NCBI GenBank assembly: GCA_002224055.1
Contig: AZLU01000209.1
Coordinates: forward strand, 1 to 64,000
Source of the DNA: Pezizomycotina sp. ARF18
Lineage: Eukaryota; Ascomycota
Direction of reading: 5' to 3'
DNA length: 64,000 bases
The notes beneath the pieces are model-generated. The model searched no databases and was not told the origin of the DNA. It worked only from the letters and a program-made list of their open reading frames with translations. The translations under genes and the position numbers were made by a program. Positions 49,117-60,800 of this stretch are shown piece by piece. Each line of letters opens with the position of its first letter. Within the stretch, counting starts at the first letter, position 1.

Positions 49117-49875
49117 TTAGAACACAACCGGCGGCACCTGCACCGCCCTCTTCGTTCGCGAAACCTTGACTTCGTTCTGGATATCTTCGAGGTAGACTGT
49201 ATCGTGCTGTAACGCCGAACACTTTTTGGGCTTTCCGCCTATACCCAGCATCTTCATCCCATGGATGCGGCAGACATGATCCTCCCGCCCACGAGACACC
49301 ATCGTTTTTATCTCGCCGCTCATTTTGCGGGGGGAGGGAGTACACGGCCGTTACGACAACGTCGTTGTTGTCCAATACCTCCTCCTCCAATCTTCCTTCA
49401 TCACGATCTCGCCAATATCATGCCGCAGGAACGCCACCACGTCCTTGAGACATGTATACCTCTGCCTCGCGAAGATATCCCCGGGCGACAGGTCATACGT
49501 GGCGCGGTAGTTCTCTCCCTCCCCGCTTCCCAGGAGCGATATCGCAGCAGGAGTAGCTCGTCCGCCTGTACCTCCAGCCGGACTTCCCCGCTCGCGTGCA
49601 TGTACAGCGTCCGTCCTCCGCCGCCGGGACGCCGAGGATGTACCGGCGCCTCTCACCCGAAGCGTACCCTGGATATTTACGTAGGTCGTGCCGGGTCCGT
49701 ATTCGCAGGGGGTCTATGGGGCAGCCTAAGCTACCGTCGATTTGGATGAGCCGCGCTTCGGGGAGCTCGGGATCTTCGTAGGGGCGGCCGTCGAGGCCGT
49801 TCGTCGCTACGTTGGAGAAGTCGTCCAGTTGCGGGCCTTGAGTTCCTTGTAGGTCATGTTCTCTAAGATTGGCAT
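49117..49875 (-). CDS. Hypothetical protein, convergent with the ankyrin gene
   Basis: A minus-strand coding region begins MPILENMTYKELKA (ATG at 49875) and can be followed through VATNGLDGRPYEDPELPEARL, LRKYPGYASGE, YMHASGEVRLEVQADELLLL, YRATYDLSPGDIFARQRYTCL and DVVAFLRHDIGEIVMKEDW. It ends HTVYLEDI-like sequence (HDTVYLEDIQNEVKVSRTKR) before a stop at 49117. The product would be about 250 residues, soluble, without signal peptide or membrane segment. High GC, third-position bias and lack of stops in the followed frames argue for a real gene. As in its neighbours, a few one-base frame changes are needed. I do not recognise the family. Confidence 0.6.
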
Positions 49876-50246
49876 AGTTGTAAATACAGAGATATGAAAT
49901 GAGGAAAAGAAGAAATGTGGAGATACAAAGAATACATTATAAGCTTATACCGAACCTTATCGTGGATAGACTCTAAGTCCTTGGTTGCCGTACCTTACAA
50001 AGAAAAGAAGAAGAAGAAAAAAGGGAACAGAAAAGAAAAGAGGAAAGAGTCTCAGGCCCCTAGAGACAATCGAGAGAATCATTGCGATATCCATCCTCTG
50101 TTCCTAAAGCGCAAAACTCAGGTTTGTTGCAAAGACCGTAAAAATAATTCACGCCCTTTTATTATTAGATTCGCACACATACATACATATATATTTCTAC
50201 ATCTTTTCCGTTGCTTCTATAACCATCGTAATCGAGGGATCCGCGA

Positions 50247-51000
50247 TATGGCCAGACCGGTAAAATGCACCCTGCCCTCGCGTAGAGGTTTTAGCAAGAG
50301 CTAACATCCAAATCTAGGCTCCGTCTACCAAAGAAACATAAGCAGCTCGGGAACATCGTTGCTGCTTTACGAACCCCTCAGAATATTGAGGACTTCCTAG
50401 CCGCCATCGATCAGGAGGATTCCCAGCACAAAGCCAAAGAGCTGGAACTCGCCATAAAGAGCATGAAGCCTAGAGCTCGGCAGGGTCTCAAGTTATTTTC
50501 CTGCTCTATCAAAATATCAAGTTAGCCGTTTATTTTTAAGCAAAAGGAAGGCTGATGAGCTACTGGTCGCCAAATGGATAGCTTTCTGGAGGTTCTTTGG
50601 TAGCGAAAAAAAGACATTGCTGCCATGCAAGCAGACATGAAAGAACTCAAAACGTACTTCCTTCCGGGCGATGTCGAAACCCACGAGCTTCCTTGAAGAG
50701 CTGAAGGGGGGGCAGTGTACAACGTCCTAGAAGGAGTGGTCGAAAGACGGAGGAAATGGCCAGGAAAGAGAAGGGTTAATAAAGACCACGAAGCTGCGCC
50801 GCCACAACATCGATCAAAAGTTCCTCGAAAGACTCGAAGGCGAGTATGTCGCTTGCGGTCGATTTAAAGACGTCATGAAAGTTTTGATCGGGGGGTGCGC
50901 AGGAGGAAGCTTAATTGGCGTCCACTATACTGATTTATCAAAAGATCAAGGATGAAAAGAAGGAAGAACTGAAAACGAAGACTTAAGGAATGTTGAGAAA
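50247..51000 (+). pseudogene. Possible STAND/NLR N-terminal fragment
   Basis: Plus-strand sequence reads MARPVKCTLPSR, then after a short intron-like gap KQLGNIVAALRTPQNIEDFLAAIDQE, HKAKELELAIKSMKPRARQG and later KDIAAMQADMKELKTYFL and RRHNIDQKFLERLEGEYVA. The IEDFLxAIDQED and LELAIKSMKPRARQGLKLFS wording resembles the N-terminal region that precedes NACHT or ankyrin domains in fungal STAND proteins; this is from memory of the family and not checked. No NACHT P-loop follows. It could be a truncated gene or a short unknown gene with sequence errors. Confidence 0.35.
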
Positions 51001-52640
51001 AGGGGGTTAGTCGTATATATATCGGTTTCTCGTAGGAACTATTAATTACTACTATGCTCGATTAAGATTTTAAATTCATAAATATAAAATTTTACCTGTT
51101 TCTTCCACCCGTCTTCGTCACTTTTTTTTTTTTTTTTTGGCCGTAAGATGTATAGTCTGGAGACCCTCAAGTAGTAGTCACGCCTGCAGACTACAAATTT
51201 AGACAATAATATTTATTTCTTTCAACTAATTTATTTTACCCGTAACTCAAGCACATCGGAATCTACATCAAAGTACTTTTAAAAAAAATAAAATATTATT
51301 GATTATTTGAAACTGGTTATAAGTCGTTTCTGATGCTAACTCGCCGAGAGGCATTCTCCAACATCATTATTAACATCTCTACGTTACGCCGTTACACGCT
51401 GATAAGCCTAATCCTGGGAATTTATTTTTCGCCACGATGGCTGCGAAATAAATCTTCGCGTTACTATCATTAGGCGTATGAGTAGATCGACGAATAACAA
51501 AGCTTCTAATCTCATCCCTTCAGTCTAATCTCATTCCGAATTCCCGACTAGGAAGGCTGAAATATATACTCAGATTTCATCTTCACGAACAATAACGAAG
51601 AGCCGTGCCTGTATCGTCATATTAACTCGCTAGATATAAATATTCGAAAACTTCGAAACTCGTTCCGAGTGCTTTCTCCCGATAATCTTCAACATGGAAA
51701 GCTTCAAGCACTCTTCGTTATGACGTACGTAACATAAAGCCCTTGCTTAAGTGATTAGCCAGGCGAAACTTCAGCCTGCTTCGATTAATCAGCATAGACA
51801 GCTACCGAAAACACCTTCGTTATATAAAGCTTTCCAGTAGGAGCTTCTAGAAGCGATATCCAAGGTGACTTACTGGAAAAGTATAGCTTTAATACACGAC
51901 AGATTTTTTTTTTTTGATACTCTCTTAACTCTCTAAATGTTCTCTTGGATTGTTTACGGATCGCCCATGTCGAGTTGCGGAAATCCGTGCGTCTCTCGGC
52001 CTCGGATACGGCCCAGAAACTTCTAATAAGGCTTTTTCCCCGCAGCTATAAGTCAAGCGTGCTTCTTTCTGAACGAGTGTGGAGGGATCCAATACTCTCC
52101 GATAATTTACAGCCGCTTGAAGAAACAATATATAGTTATCGTCGTCATTTAGAGGATTGCCATAAGTCATAGATGGAGTCGGAAACGGTAAATGAACACC
52201 GGTGCACCAACGCCGAACGCTTCAGGAAGATCAGCGTAAGTTTGTTAGACTTAAGGTAATAAGGTCTGGATAGGGATGAAGCAAATCAGAACGAATGATA
52301 ACCATATTTTTCTAATCAGGAATGACGAGATATCGATTTGAGTGGTGGATATTCTGGTAATAAGAAGAGATGGGGAGATATCAAGAAAATACCTAAGCTC
52401 CCACAACGCGGCAAGGAGAGCTATTTGGAAGATTGGCATATATATTATATATTATTATCGTAAATTACTTCTTCTTCTTTCTTCTCCTTCTTAGCTAAAT
52501 ACTTAGACAATCAAGATATCAGTTACAATCCTCGAGGTTATATTATATTACGACCGGTAGGTAACAAGAGGTTAAATAAATAAAGAGAATGATAGCTATA
52601 ACGAAAATAAAATTTAGCAAAAATAGTTGGGAATAGGGAT
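51001..52640. other. Intergenic, no gene seen
   Basis: AT-rich intergenic DNA with poly-T tracts at 51122-51138 and 51904-51915. Short frames at 51925-52172 overlap on opposite strands and show no motif. Confidence 0.5.
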
Positions 52641-52652
52641 AAAAAAAAAAAA
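52641..52652 (-). terminator. Pol III T-run terminator of the 5S gene
   Basis: A run of twelve A on the plus strand (T in the 5S sense strand) lies 13 bases beyond the 3' end of the 5S rRNA, as expected for RNA polymerase III termination. Confidence 0.7.
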
Positions 52653-52665
52653 TAATAATAAAGAA

Positions 52666-52784
52666 ATCTACAAGAGTCGGGATTCCCACATGGTCACCCA
52701 CCGTAGTACTAGTCGACCGATACGAGGCTTGTTTAGGGCAGAGCGGACGGGATGCCAAATTTTCCTCGTTCTATGCTCGTAGAT
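52666..52784 (-). rRNA. 5S ribosomal RNA
   Basis: This 119-nt gene is read on the minus strand. Its two ends pair (ATCTACGAG with CTTGTAGAT, one G-U) to form helix I. It contains the conserved CATCCCGTCCGCTCTGCC segment, an A-box-like AAGCCTCGTATCGGTC, and the C-box region ACTACGGTGGGTGACCATG followed by GGGAAT. ACGAGG and CCTCGT pair perfectly as helix II. The length and preserved helices argue for a functional, dispersed 5S gene, as is usual in filamentous ascomycetes. A T-run lies just downstream. Confidence 0.88.
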
Positions 52785-54141
52785 ACCGGCATATGGTTCA
52801 ACTTGCTATATAAGGGAAGGTTAAAACATTAAAAAAAATTTTTTTTCTTTTACCGGAAAATAGCCCACACGCTTAATGGCGTGCATAAGGTAACTTTAAT
52901 TGGCGGATTAGATATGCTCTTATATATAACTATAACTTGCTTCAGTGAAGCCTATCAGACCTCTAATATCCGTAGACTGACGGGCCAATGCGCATGAAAT
53001 ATCTGTTAGTGGGGGGCCCAATGCTCAAGCTATGGACGCAGCATTGTGGGATACCAAATTTCATACCTAAGTAACTTTGCAACTATTCTCAAGTGGCTAT
53101 AACTATAGGGACGGTATGAAGTAGATATATGTATTTTTAAAGTTGTCATTCTATTCTTGAACTTGCTACCGACTCCGAATACTAACCAATTGCAAAGAGA
53201 CTGCATCTCTCTCTCAACGAGCTTAAATCTATTAATAGACCTGGGCAGCGTTAACTTGTAACTGAAAATCGTTCAATAATCAAGCTTCAAACCCTTCCAA
53301 AAGCCACCAGATAATGTGCCATTTGTTCAATCTGCAGCCTTCAAAGCTTCCAGTGGCCTTCTAGATGCAATTGAGACTAAATTATAAATATCCTGATGAC
53401 TGAGGGATCAAACCATCACTGTTCAAAAGCAGAATTTTATATAGCACGCTCACGGAGTACTAATTAGGAGTTCCGGGTTGCCTGATTAAGGCAGAACTAT
53501 AGCTTATTTTTTTTTTTTTTTTTTTTTTTTTTTGCCACTATAAAAACTTTATTTTGCTGTTTTTATTTTCTCCGCCGGCAGGGATCCGCCGGTTTAAACC
53601 ATCCAAAACGTCATAGAACGGTTACGCAGCAGTGTGTTGTTGATCCCATATGATGTGATGGAAGAGGCCGAGGGTTCAAAGATCAACAACAAGAACAAGA
53701 TCTGAAGAATTTTCTTTCTCATCCTTTCTTCTTCATACTTCAACTTCAAAATCTCTACAAAACCTAATAGCTAAGCTGAAGAGTCTTGAATCATCAAGAG
53801 AAGACAATTACGAAACAGGTTTATCAAAAGCAAACGACATATTTAACCACGGTTGTTTGAAGCTTCGCCGAGTTTCGGACCCGTTGGAGAGAAGGACGAA
53901 CGGGCCCCAGCGACGGCGATAAGGGGCTTTCTACACAGCAGCAGCAGAAATGATGTTTCTAAGATGGTAAACACGAATTGACAATAGCGCGGCTGCTGTG
54001 GAGAAACGAGGTCTCCGCTCAATCCTTTGACGGGAAGTGAATGCTGATTAGAGTTCGTGTAGGTATAACGCGAAGCTCGCGCAGCGGCCATTTCTGACGC
54101 AGTGCGTCACGACAGCTGTACGTGGAGCCATCACAACCCCA
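52785..54141. other. Intergenic between 5S and Mpv17-like gene
   Basis: No gene is seen. It holds an A8T8 palindrome (52831-52846) and a 27-base poly-T tract (53507-53533). Sequence close to 54.1 kb should carry the promoter of the next gene. Confidence 0.5.
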
Positions 54142-54882
54142 ATGGGCTCGATTTACTATCTGCAAGCCCTCATTATCATATTTTCTATGTAACCTTGGGA
54201 GCGCCGCACTAATTCAATCCACTCAAATAATACAGTTCCTCTTCGGCAGCGGCGACGTAATAGCCCAGCAGCTCGTCGAGCGGAAAGGTATCGAAAAGCA
54301 CAACTACGCACAAACCGCCCGTTTCACGCTCTGGGAGGTTTATTCTTCGGACCCGTGGCGTCGCAGTGGTACGCGTCCTCGAGCACGTCAAGTTCCCCAA
54401 TAACCCGAACCGGCAACTACTAGCGCGCGTCGCGGCGGATCAGTTCATCTTTACGCCGTGCAATCTGCTATGCTTTTTCACGGGCATGACGCTCCTCGAG
54501 GTGGAGATCCGAAGAGCAAGCTGAAGAACGGGTACAAGTCTACGCTTCTGACCAATTGGGCTGTGTGGCCGGGTGTGCAGCTCATGAATTTCAAGTTTGT
54601 GCCGTTGGAGCACAGGCTATTGGTGGTCAATTTGGTTAGCTTAGGTATGTTTTACTCTTCACTTTGCCCTTTTTCATGTGAAACCGTGAGCCACAAGGGA
54701 TTTAGAAAGTGATCGAACGAAGAGAGCGTATGCGATCTCCCACGTTTCTATAAAGAAGAGTAGGCGGGTAAGAGAGTTAGACGATTACTAACCGTCGATC
54801 ATTATTTTATCTCATAGGATGGAATTCGTACCTGAGCTACGCGAACACGAGGAGCACGGCCCCAGCGAAGGTCTCTGTTTAG
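54142..54882 (+). CDS. Mpv17/PMP22 family membrane protein
   Basis: Mpv17/PMP22 proteins are small four-helix channel-like proteins of the inner mitochondrial or peroxisomal membrane. Recognisable segments: LIQSTQIIQFLFGSGDVIAQQLVERKGIEKHNYAQ, GLFFGPVASQWYA, FPNNPNRQLLARVAADQFIFTP, KNGYKSTLLTNWAVWPGVQLMNFKFVPLEHRLLVVN, then WNSYLSYANTR. The W-P-Q-x-x-N-F motif appears as WPGVQLMNFKFVP. One intron is clear: 54645-54817 (GTATGT, branch ACTAAC at 54787, ATAG), joining VSL(G) to WNSY; stop TAG at 54880-54882. The ATG at 54142 (MGSIYYLQ) is the likely start, but the join from it to LIQST needs a frame change or an unseen intron. Two further one-base breaks lie near 54.35 and 54.50 kb. Confidence 0.85.
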
Positions 54883-57800
54883 TAAAACGGAAGAGAAAAG
54901 GCGCATTTTTTATCGCACATGGCTTAGCGAAGATCAAAATGCAGTTCGGATATGGGAGATGCTTTTACGGATGAATAGATAATAGATATTGGCACGAGAC
55001 GCACGCGTTCCAGCAACTTTGCACACGTGGCTTCTGTAACATGGTTGTAGCAGTTTACAACCCGCTTGCGTATCTTTCTCCTTCACCAATTAATCTGAAT
55101 AGCGCCTGCTTCAATGCCGACAAATAGAAAAACGAAGAGACGAGAAGTTGGGGTGTATTCCGTCTCGGCGGCTAGTTTTTATACGACTTATTAACCTGTT
55201 TCGTGTGATCAACACCACGAGGGCTTTTCTAGATCTAAGTTTGTTCTCCAGTTATTTTGCACTTACGAAAAGTATTCAGATTCTTCTTCTTCTTCTTTTT
55301 TTTTTTTTTTCTGTAACTGTAGCGGAGTTTTGGGTCCTCATTTAAAAATCGACAAAATAGACTTCACTTCGATCTCTTCAATATTCTCGACCATCAGAAA
55401 CCTGGATTCCCATTACAAGGATCTTCGATACTTTCGATGTGATCGAAGGGCTTATACATTACCACTGCATAAGCCTATGTTATTCTAGCATAGTTTCAAA
55501 AATCCATTTTATTAGCATCTGAACCGCTTCATGATCAATAGTATCTTACTCCAGACAAACCGCGATCTTCAAGATCTCGATTCCCTATTGCGATGATCAG
55601 GGATGTTATCGATTCGACTACGTTTGTATCGAATATCATTTACCTGAAATACATGACAACATTCTAGGCGGCGATATCACGAGAAGCATCGCCGCGTCTG
55701 CACTTTATTCGACCTAGTTTATTCTCGTCGATAACTATACTTAGTGTCTGTGCATGTGCTGAGTTGTGCTAAGTTGTATATGTATAACATGGCTGACTCG
55801 ACATATTCTCTCCATCAAGAAGGGGTTGTCGGGCCCGCCCGTATGTTTCTAAGCTCTATTACAAGCCGTGTTCAAAAATGGCAAGGAAAAGTTAGCCTGC
55901 CCAATACACCTTGCTAGCAAAAAGAAAACTTCACAGAAGTATATTGCCTTAAGAATAATTCACACAAGTATATTTCCTAAGAAAATTTACAGAAGTATAT
56001 TGCCTTAAAACGTAAAATAAACGAGGCGGCAAAGAAAATGTCGGGGCAAGACATGCTTCGTGCTTCCTTGTCGGTAAGTATATGTCAAAGAGCCGTTGAT
56101 AGTATCCTAGTACTGGTAAGAGAAGAAAAGGGTAAGGCGAAGCTATCAATTTCCCGGGATAGAAAGAAATGAGAAACACGACATGCATGTATAGAAGCGT
56201 TCGAGGCGCCGCTCGTCCCCGTTTCAATTTACACAAACATACAATAGGTTTCGCCGCCAATTTAACAGCATGTCTTACGCAATTGCCTGCGGGGTCAAGT
56301 TGCAATTGGTAAACTAAGCAGCAAATAGAAATGAGTCTAGAAAGAAAGGTCCATATTTGTATTTCCAAGGTACCGTTCAATGTCACTTTTTAGGAGGCCT
56401 GCAAGGCATCTGGATAACATCGAAGCAATGTGATCCGTATGCCACGATCTGCAATCGATCAATTAGAAACGTGGGGAAAGGAGAATGGGGGTGAAAGTTC
56501 ACGACAATATCACCTCCCGAGACACAGCAGGAGGCGACTTTACTTCATAAAAAGCGGGCGCTGGGTTTACTCGCTCGTGGCTGGCGCTATGAAGAAGGAG
56601 GCTGAACGAACAGCAAAAGATTTTTTTTTTTTTTTTTTTTGGCTCATATTGATTTGTAGTGCAGATATCCAGATTAGCTTCATCTTTCTTTTTTTTTCTT
56701 TTTTCTCTTATCTCGCTTCATTAGGCAAAAAAATTGCTTCGAGTAGCCCTTTTGCGAAATGGTCAGAAAATGGAATAGCTTTTGGAATCGCAATCGAACG
56801 TTGATCGGCGAGCGGAAGTTCACGACGGACCAATAAATGCTACACGTATTATGTTGGTTTTTTTACCTCGGATGTGCATTTTAGACTGCTTCCGAAACCT
56901 CACTAATGCTACCGGGTTTTATGTTATAAATAAACGGAATTGGACTAGTCAGTTATTCCGTAATGATTGTTCTTACAAAAAAAGCATGAAAGATTAAAAG
57001 AAAACACTACGGATGCATTCGAATGGAGCATGTTGAAGAACCAGGCGGAACGTGGAATTGGTGAGGTTGGAGGCCAAAACAGCCCCTCGTGGAGAAATAT
57101 GCATGTCGCATGCAAAGCCGGCGGGTTCCGAGCGATCGCCTCGTCTCTGCACGGTGCCTAAATGTACGATGCGTTATTACATCTTAACAGCGCAATCGAA
57201 AGGAGAAAATTTTTTTCCTCTGCGTACGCTCTATGAGGTTATGGCAATGGTCCTCAGTTGTTTGTGCGATATTTAATCCTGTTGGATTGATGTCTTCATG
57301 AACGTGTGAGAGAAGAAAACCTCCAATTCCTAAGATAACTAACTATAGCTCTATTCGTCCTAGGAGGCATACCGGTTGTGAAACTTTACACCGGTAGTAA
57401 TTTATACTTTGCGCTTTGCTTTGACCTCGAACCACTAAGCGAATACAACGCACGGATTCAGTAAGGCACAAGGTCAATCATTATTATAAGGCAAAACACT
57501 AGCAAAATATACCGAAGCTAAAAACAAAACCCCCCCTTCGGATAATAATACACCTAGTAACGATGCTCTGCGGGTGATGCCGTGTTTTTAAAGCAAAATT
57601 ATATATTGGCTTCATAGGCTGGCCTTAAGCTTTCAGGCAAGCTCAGGCTCGAGACGAAAACGGATTTCTCTTGTCACACCTCGGTGATTCTCGAACACCG
57701 TTGAAATACGTGTATATACGTCTAAACACCTCTGAGACAAGTCTCATCAGGCTCAAAGCATCAAGGCTCGGCACGGGTAGCGCATGAGGATTTAAATTTG

Positions 57801-60800
57801 AGTGCAGTCAGTATGTGTAGGAAGTCTTCCCCCAAGCCGCTATATTCTGCGGCGTGAACAATAAACACTAGCCACGAAGCTAGTAGTATGATTCGTGAAT
57901 CCCTTGGTACCTGTTTAATCTGCATGCTTGACAAAGGAATAATTCTCCATTGCCTTCCCATGTGTTTCTCCGAGGAGAATCGTTGCCTTATGCAGGGAAA
58001 ATTATGTAGTGGATCACTTCCTTCGCCGCCTTCGTCTTTTTGCGTCTATGAAGCTTGCGCGTGGCATAAATGTCTCGACCAGAGGGCCTCTGCATATACT
58101 GTCAGGGCTGGAACCTGCGCGTCGGTTTGCGGAGAATTTGAATAATATTTAAATGTTTGAGAAGCAGGCTTGAAGAAAATCTGCCCCGTGGCTTCACATT
58201 CATTATACCACGAACTAATGACGGTATGCTGATGAGGGCATTATCTGAACAGAATGCATTGGAAGCAGATCAAATCCCCTCCAAGAAAGAAATGGAGGCT
58301 TTATAATAGTCAATTTAATTAATCTGCGCCCCTCGTGCGAAAGCTGCAGGACGAGATGGTCGCCGTTGAATGGCGTATATAGTTGACGAGGATGCTATAT
58401 GCCAAGATGGTATCTAAAAATCAAGCTCAAAGAGAATACTACTGTGAAGCTATTGCTTCTCATGGTATCATGTTAATAAATCTATCTGTTTTTGCGGAGG
58501 ACGGGAGATTAAGTTTCCCGCCAGCACATGGCTAAAAGGGAAGATGTTTTGAAACATTGTTTGTGGCTAACGAGGGGTTAGAAGCCTTCCTGCTTATACC
58601 TTATCCTATTTGGATAATGTGGGCAGAAAAGAGGCGGCAGTGGCGATGCGCCGACTTCTGGTCATTCTGGAAGGAGAAAGAAACTAGAGGCTCTAAGCTT
58701 CTTTTCTACTTTTCAGGGGAATTTTGAGCATGAGCCCTGATTAAATTCCCTGGATTGTTCATATTGAGAATTGAACCACACCTGCATTCTCTAAATTGAG
58801 CTCTGGAGAGTTTTAGAGTTTGTGTAGAGCGGCGGGAAGATCTGGTGATCCTGCCTGCACGTAATAAATCGATATTTGTTGTCGTGTGCGAAAGATTTCT
58901 TTTTGGAATATGTGTAAAGATCTCATTTCGGCCAATGAAACATTCATACAAATTCACAAAGATGATCGTATATACGATACACGACAAATACAGTAAACTG
59001 AGAGAGAAAGAGGTAGCTTGAGCCTTTCTAATACCCATTAATACTAGTATGGTCGATACGATAAGCTTCTTGGTTCACATCGCGGAGAAATTAATAGCGG
59101 AAACTCGAGGCCGTAGAGTCGTATAGCTCACTTGAAAGAATGATTGCTTGCCTTCGGCTACGACAGTAGAAAAATGGCTATAGTGTAAATTGACCCGGTA
59201 CCTGAATAACGCCGCTGGACCGCAACTATAGCTGCAATGGCGTATTATCCTTCTCTCGCGATATAATTCACGAACTCGCAGCCGGTTGGACCGATGCGTT
59301 TTTGTTTGAAGGCTATAATGAGGGTACATCATTGCTCGTACGATTTATATCGTCGGTCACGGTATACGACTCCAATATACTATGTATTAGATCTTTTGGG
59401 AACTTCGGAATACATTAATAGCTGAATAGTCTTTCTTATTTTCCTCGCTCCACAGTGACAGCTTCATGCAGGTATGTGCTGGATGAGTGGTTCGGTTTCA
59501 GCCAAGAAAAAGGTACCGTACACTCGTGAGGAACCTTTTTTTCGGCAGGGTAAACCAAACAACTTCTAGATTCACACCAGATTTCGCTAAAGGACTCGAA
59601 TCGGCGACGTGGATGTACTAATAAAATAGCACTATATACCGGTACGGGGTAAGACCATGTACTATAATTGCGCAAATCTGAAAAGCACTAAAATATGCAG
59701 GCCAAGAAAAGGTACCAGAAAATTTTTTGTCGGATCTTGATCTTGAACATCATTGCTTTTTGAAAGGGTTGAAAGAGGTAGATACCACGCCTTACCGCTT
59801 ACCGGTTCTATACTTCTGGTTTTCTCCAAGTTTTATACGAATTTATACATCCACAGCTGGTGATAATATTCGCCATCAATGCAAAGGAGTACAGGCGAAG
59901 CGAGAACCAAAAAAACACCAATGAATTCATCCGAGACAGGAACTGCATATCGGTACCTGTATAATATGATCCCTTTCTTTTATTCTTTTTCTCCAATTTC
60001 CCCTTATTCTGTAAACCTTCGAAGCAGTGTCATCGGAAATTTACGTCCCTTTGGGAACCAAAAAGCAAAATATATGAAAGATAAACGGTGAACCTGAGCA
60101 GTACGGAGAGGTACTTGACTTCTCATGCCTGTCTATGAAAGCATGTACTATTTGTACCTCTCCTATGTTGTCCATTTTCCATTCATAAAAAGCCTCCCTC
60201 AATCGAAGCTGCAATCCTGCCACATCCTAGTTGTCTAAGATCTCTCGATCGGCCCTCCAGCGATCCTATTGTTGTTTTTCGCGAATTTGTGCAGTTTTTG
60301 GCTTTCTACCACACGTTGTGTGGCCATGCAATTGTTTAAAACAGCGCCCGCTTTTCTCCTGAGCCCTTTTGAGCCTTCGGTAAGGCCACACGTTTTTATA
60401 TTTCCCGAACGGTCGTTCTGGATAATGCCCTAACGTTATAATAATTGCATAAGCCATTATACTTTGGCTTTTTTTTTAAGGCTACCCGTGTTCTCATGAG
60501 CTCTAGCTAAGTCAAAATATCTCGATCGTAAGCTTTGATGCAGACTCCAGGGGTATAATACAAAACGGCGAGGCCGGGGAGGTCAAGCTCGGGAGAGCTA
60601 GCTGTAGCCAATAGTTAGAGCTAGTCAGAGCTCCATGGTGTCAGTGCACACACATTGCCGTTGACTCGAAAAAGTAGTTCCGGAGAAAATGTCTAGATTA
60701 CGAAGTGATTTGCGAAAACACTAAAGAATGGATTTCCTTTCCGACAATGCATCAAGCATGAGCTACCGATCTGTGATCTATGATCCCCTAATGATCTGAT

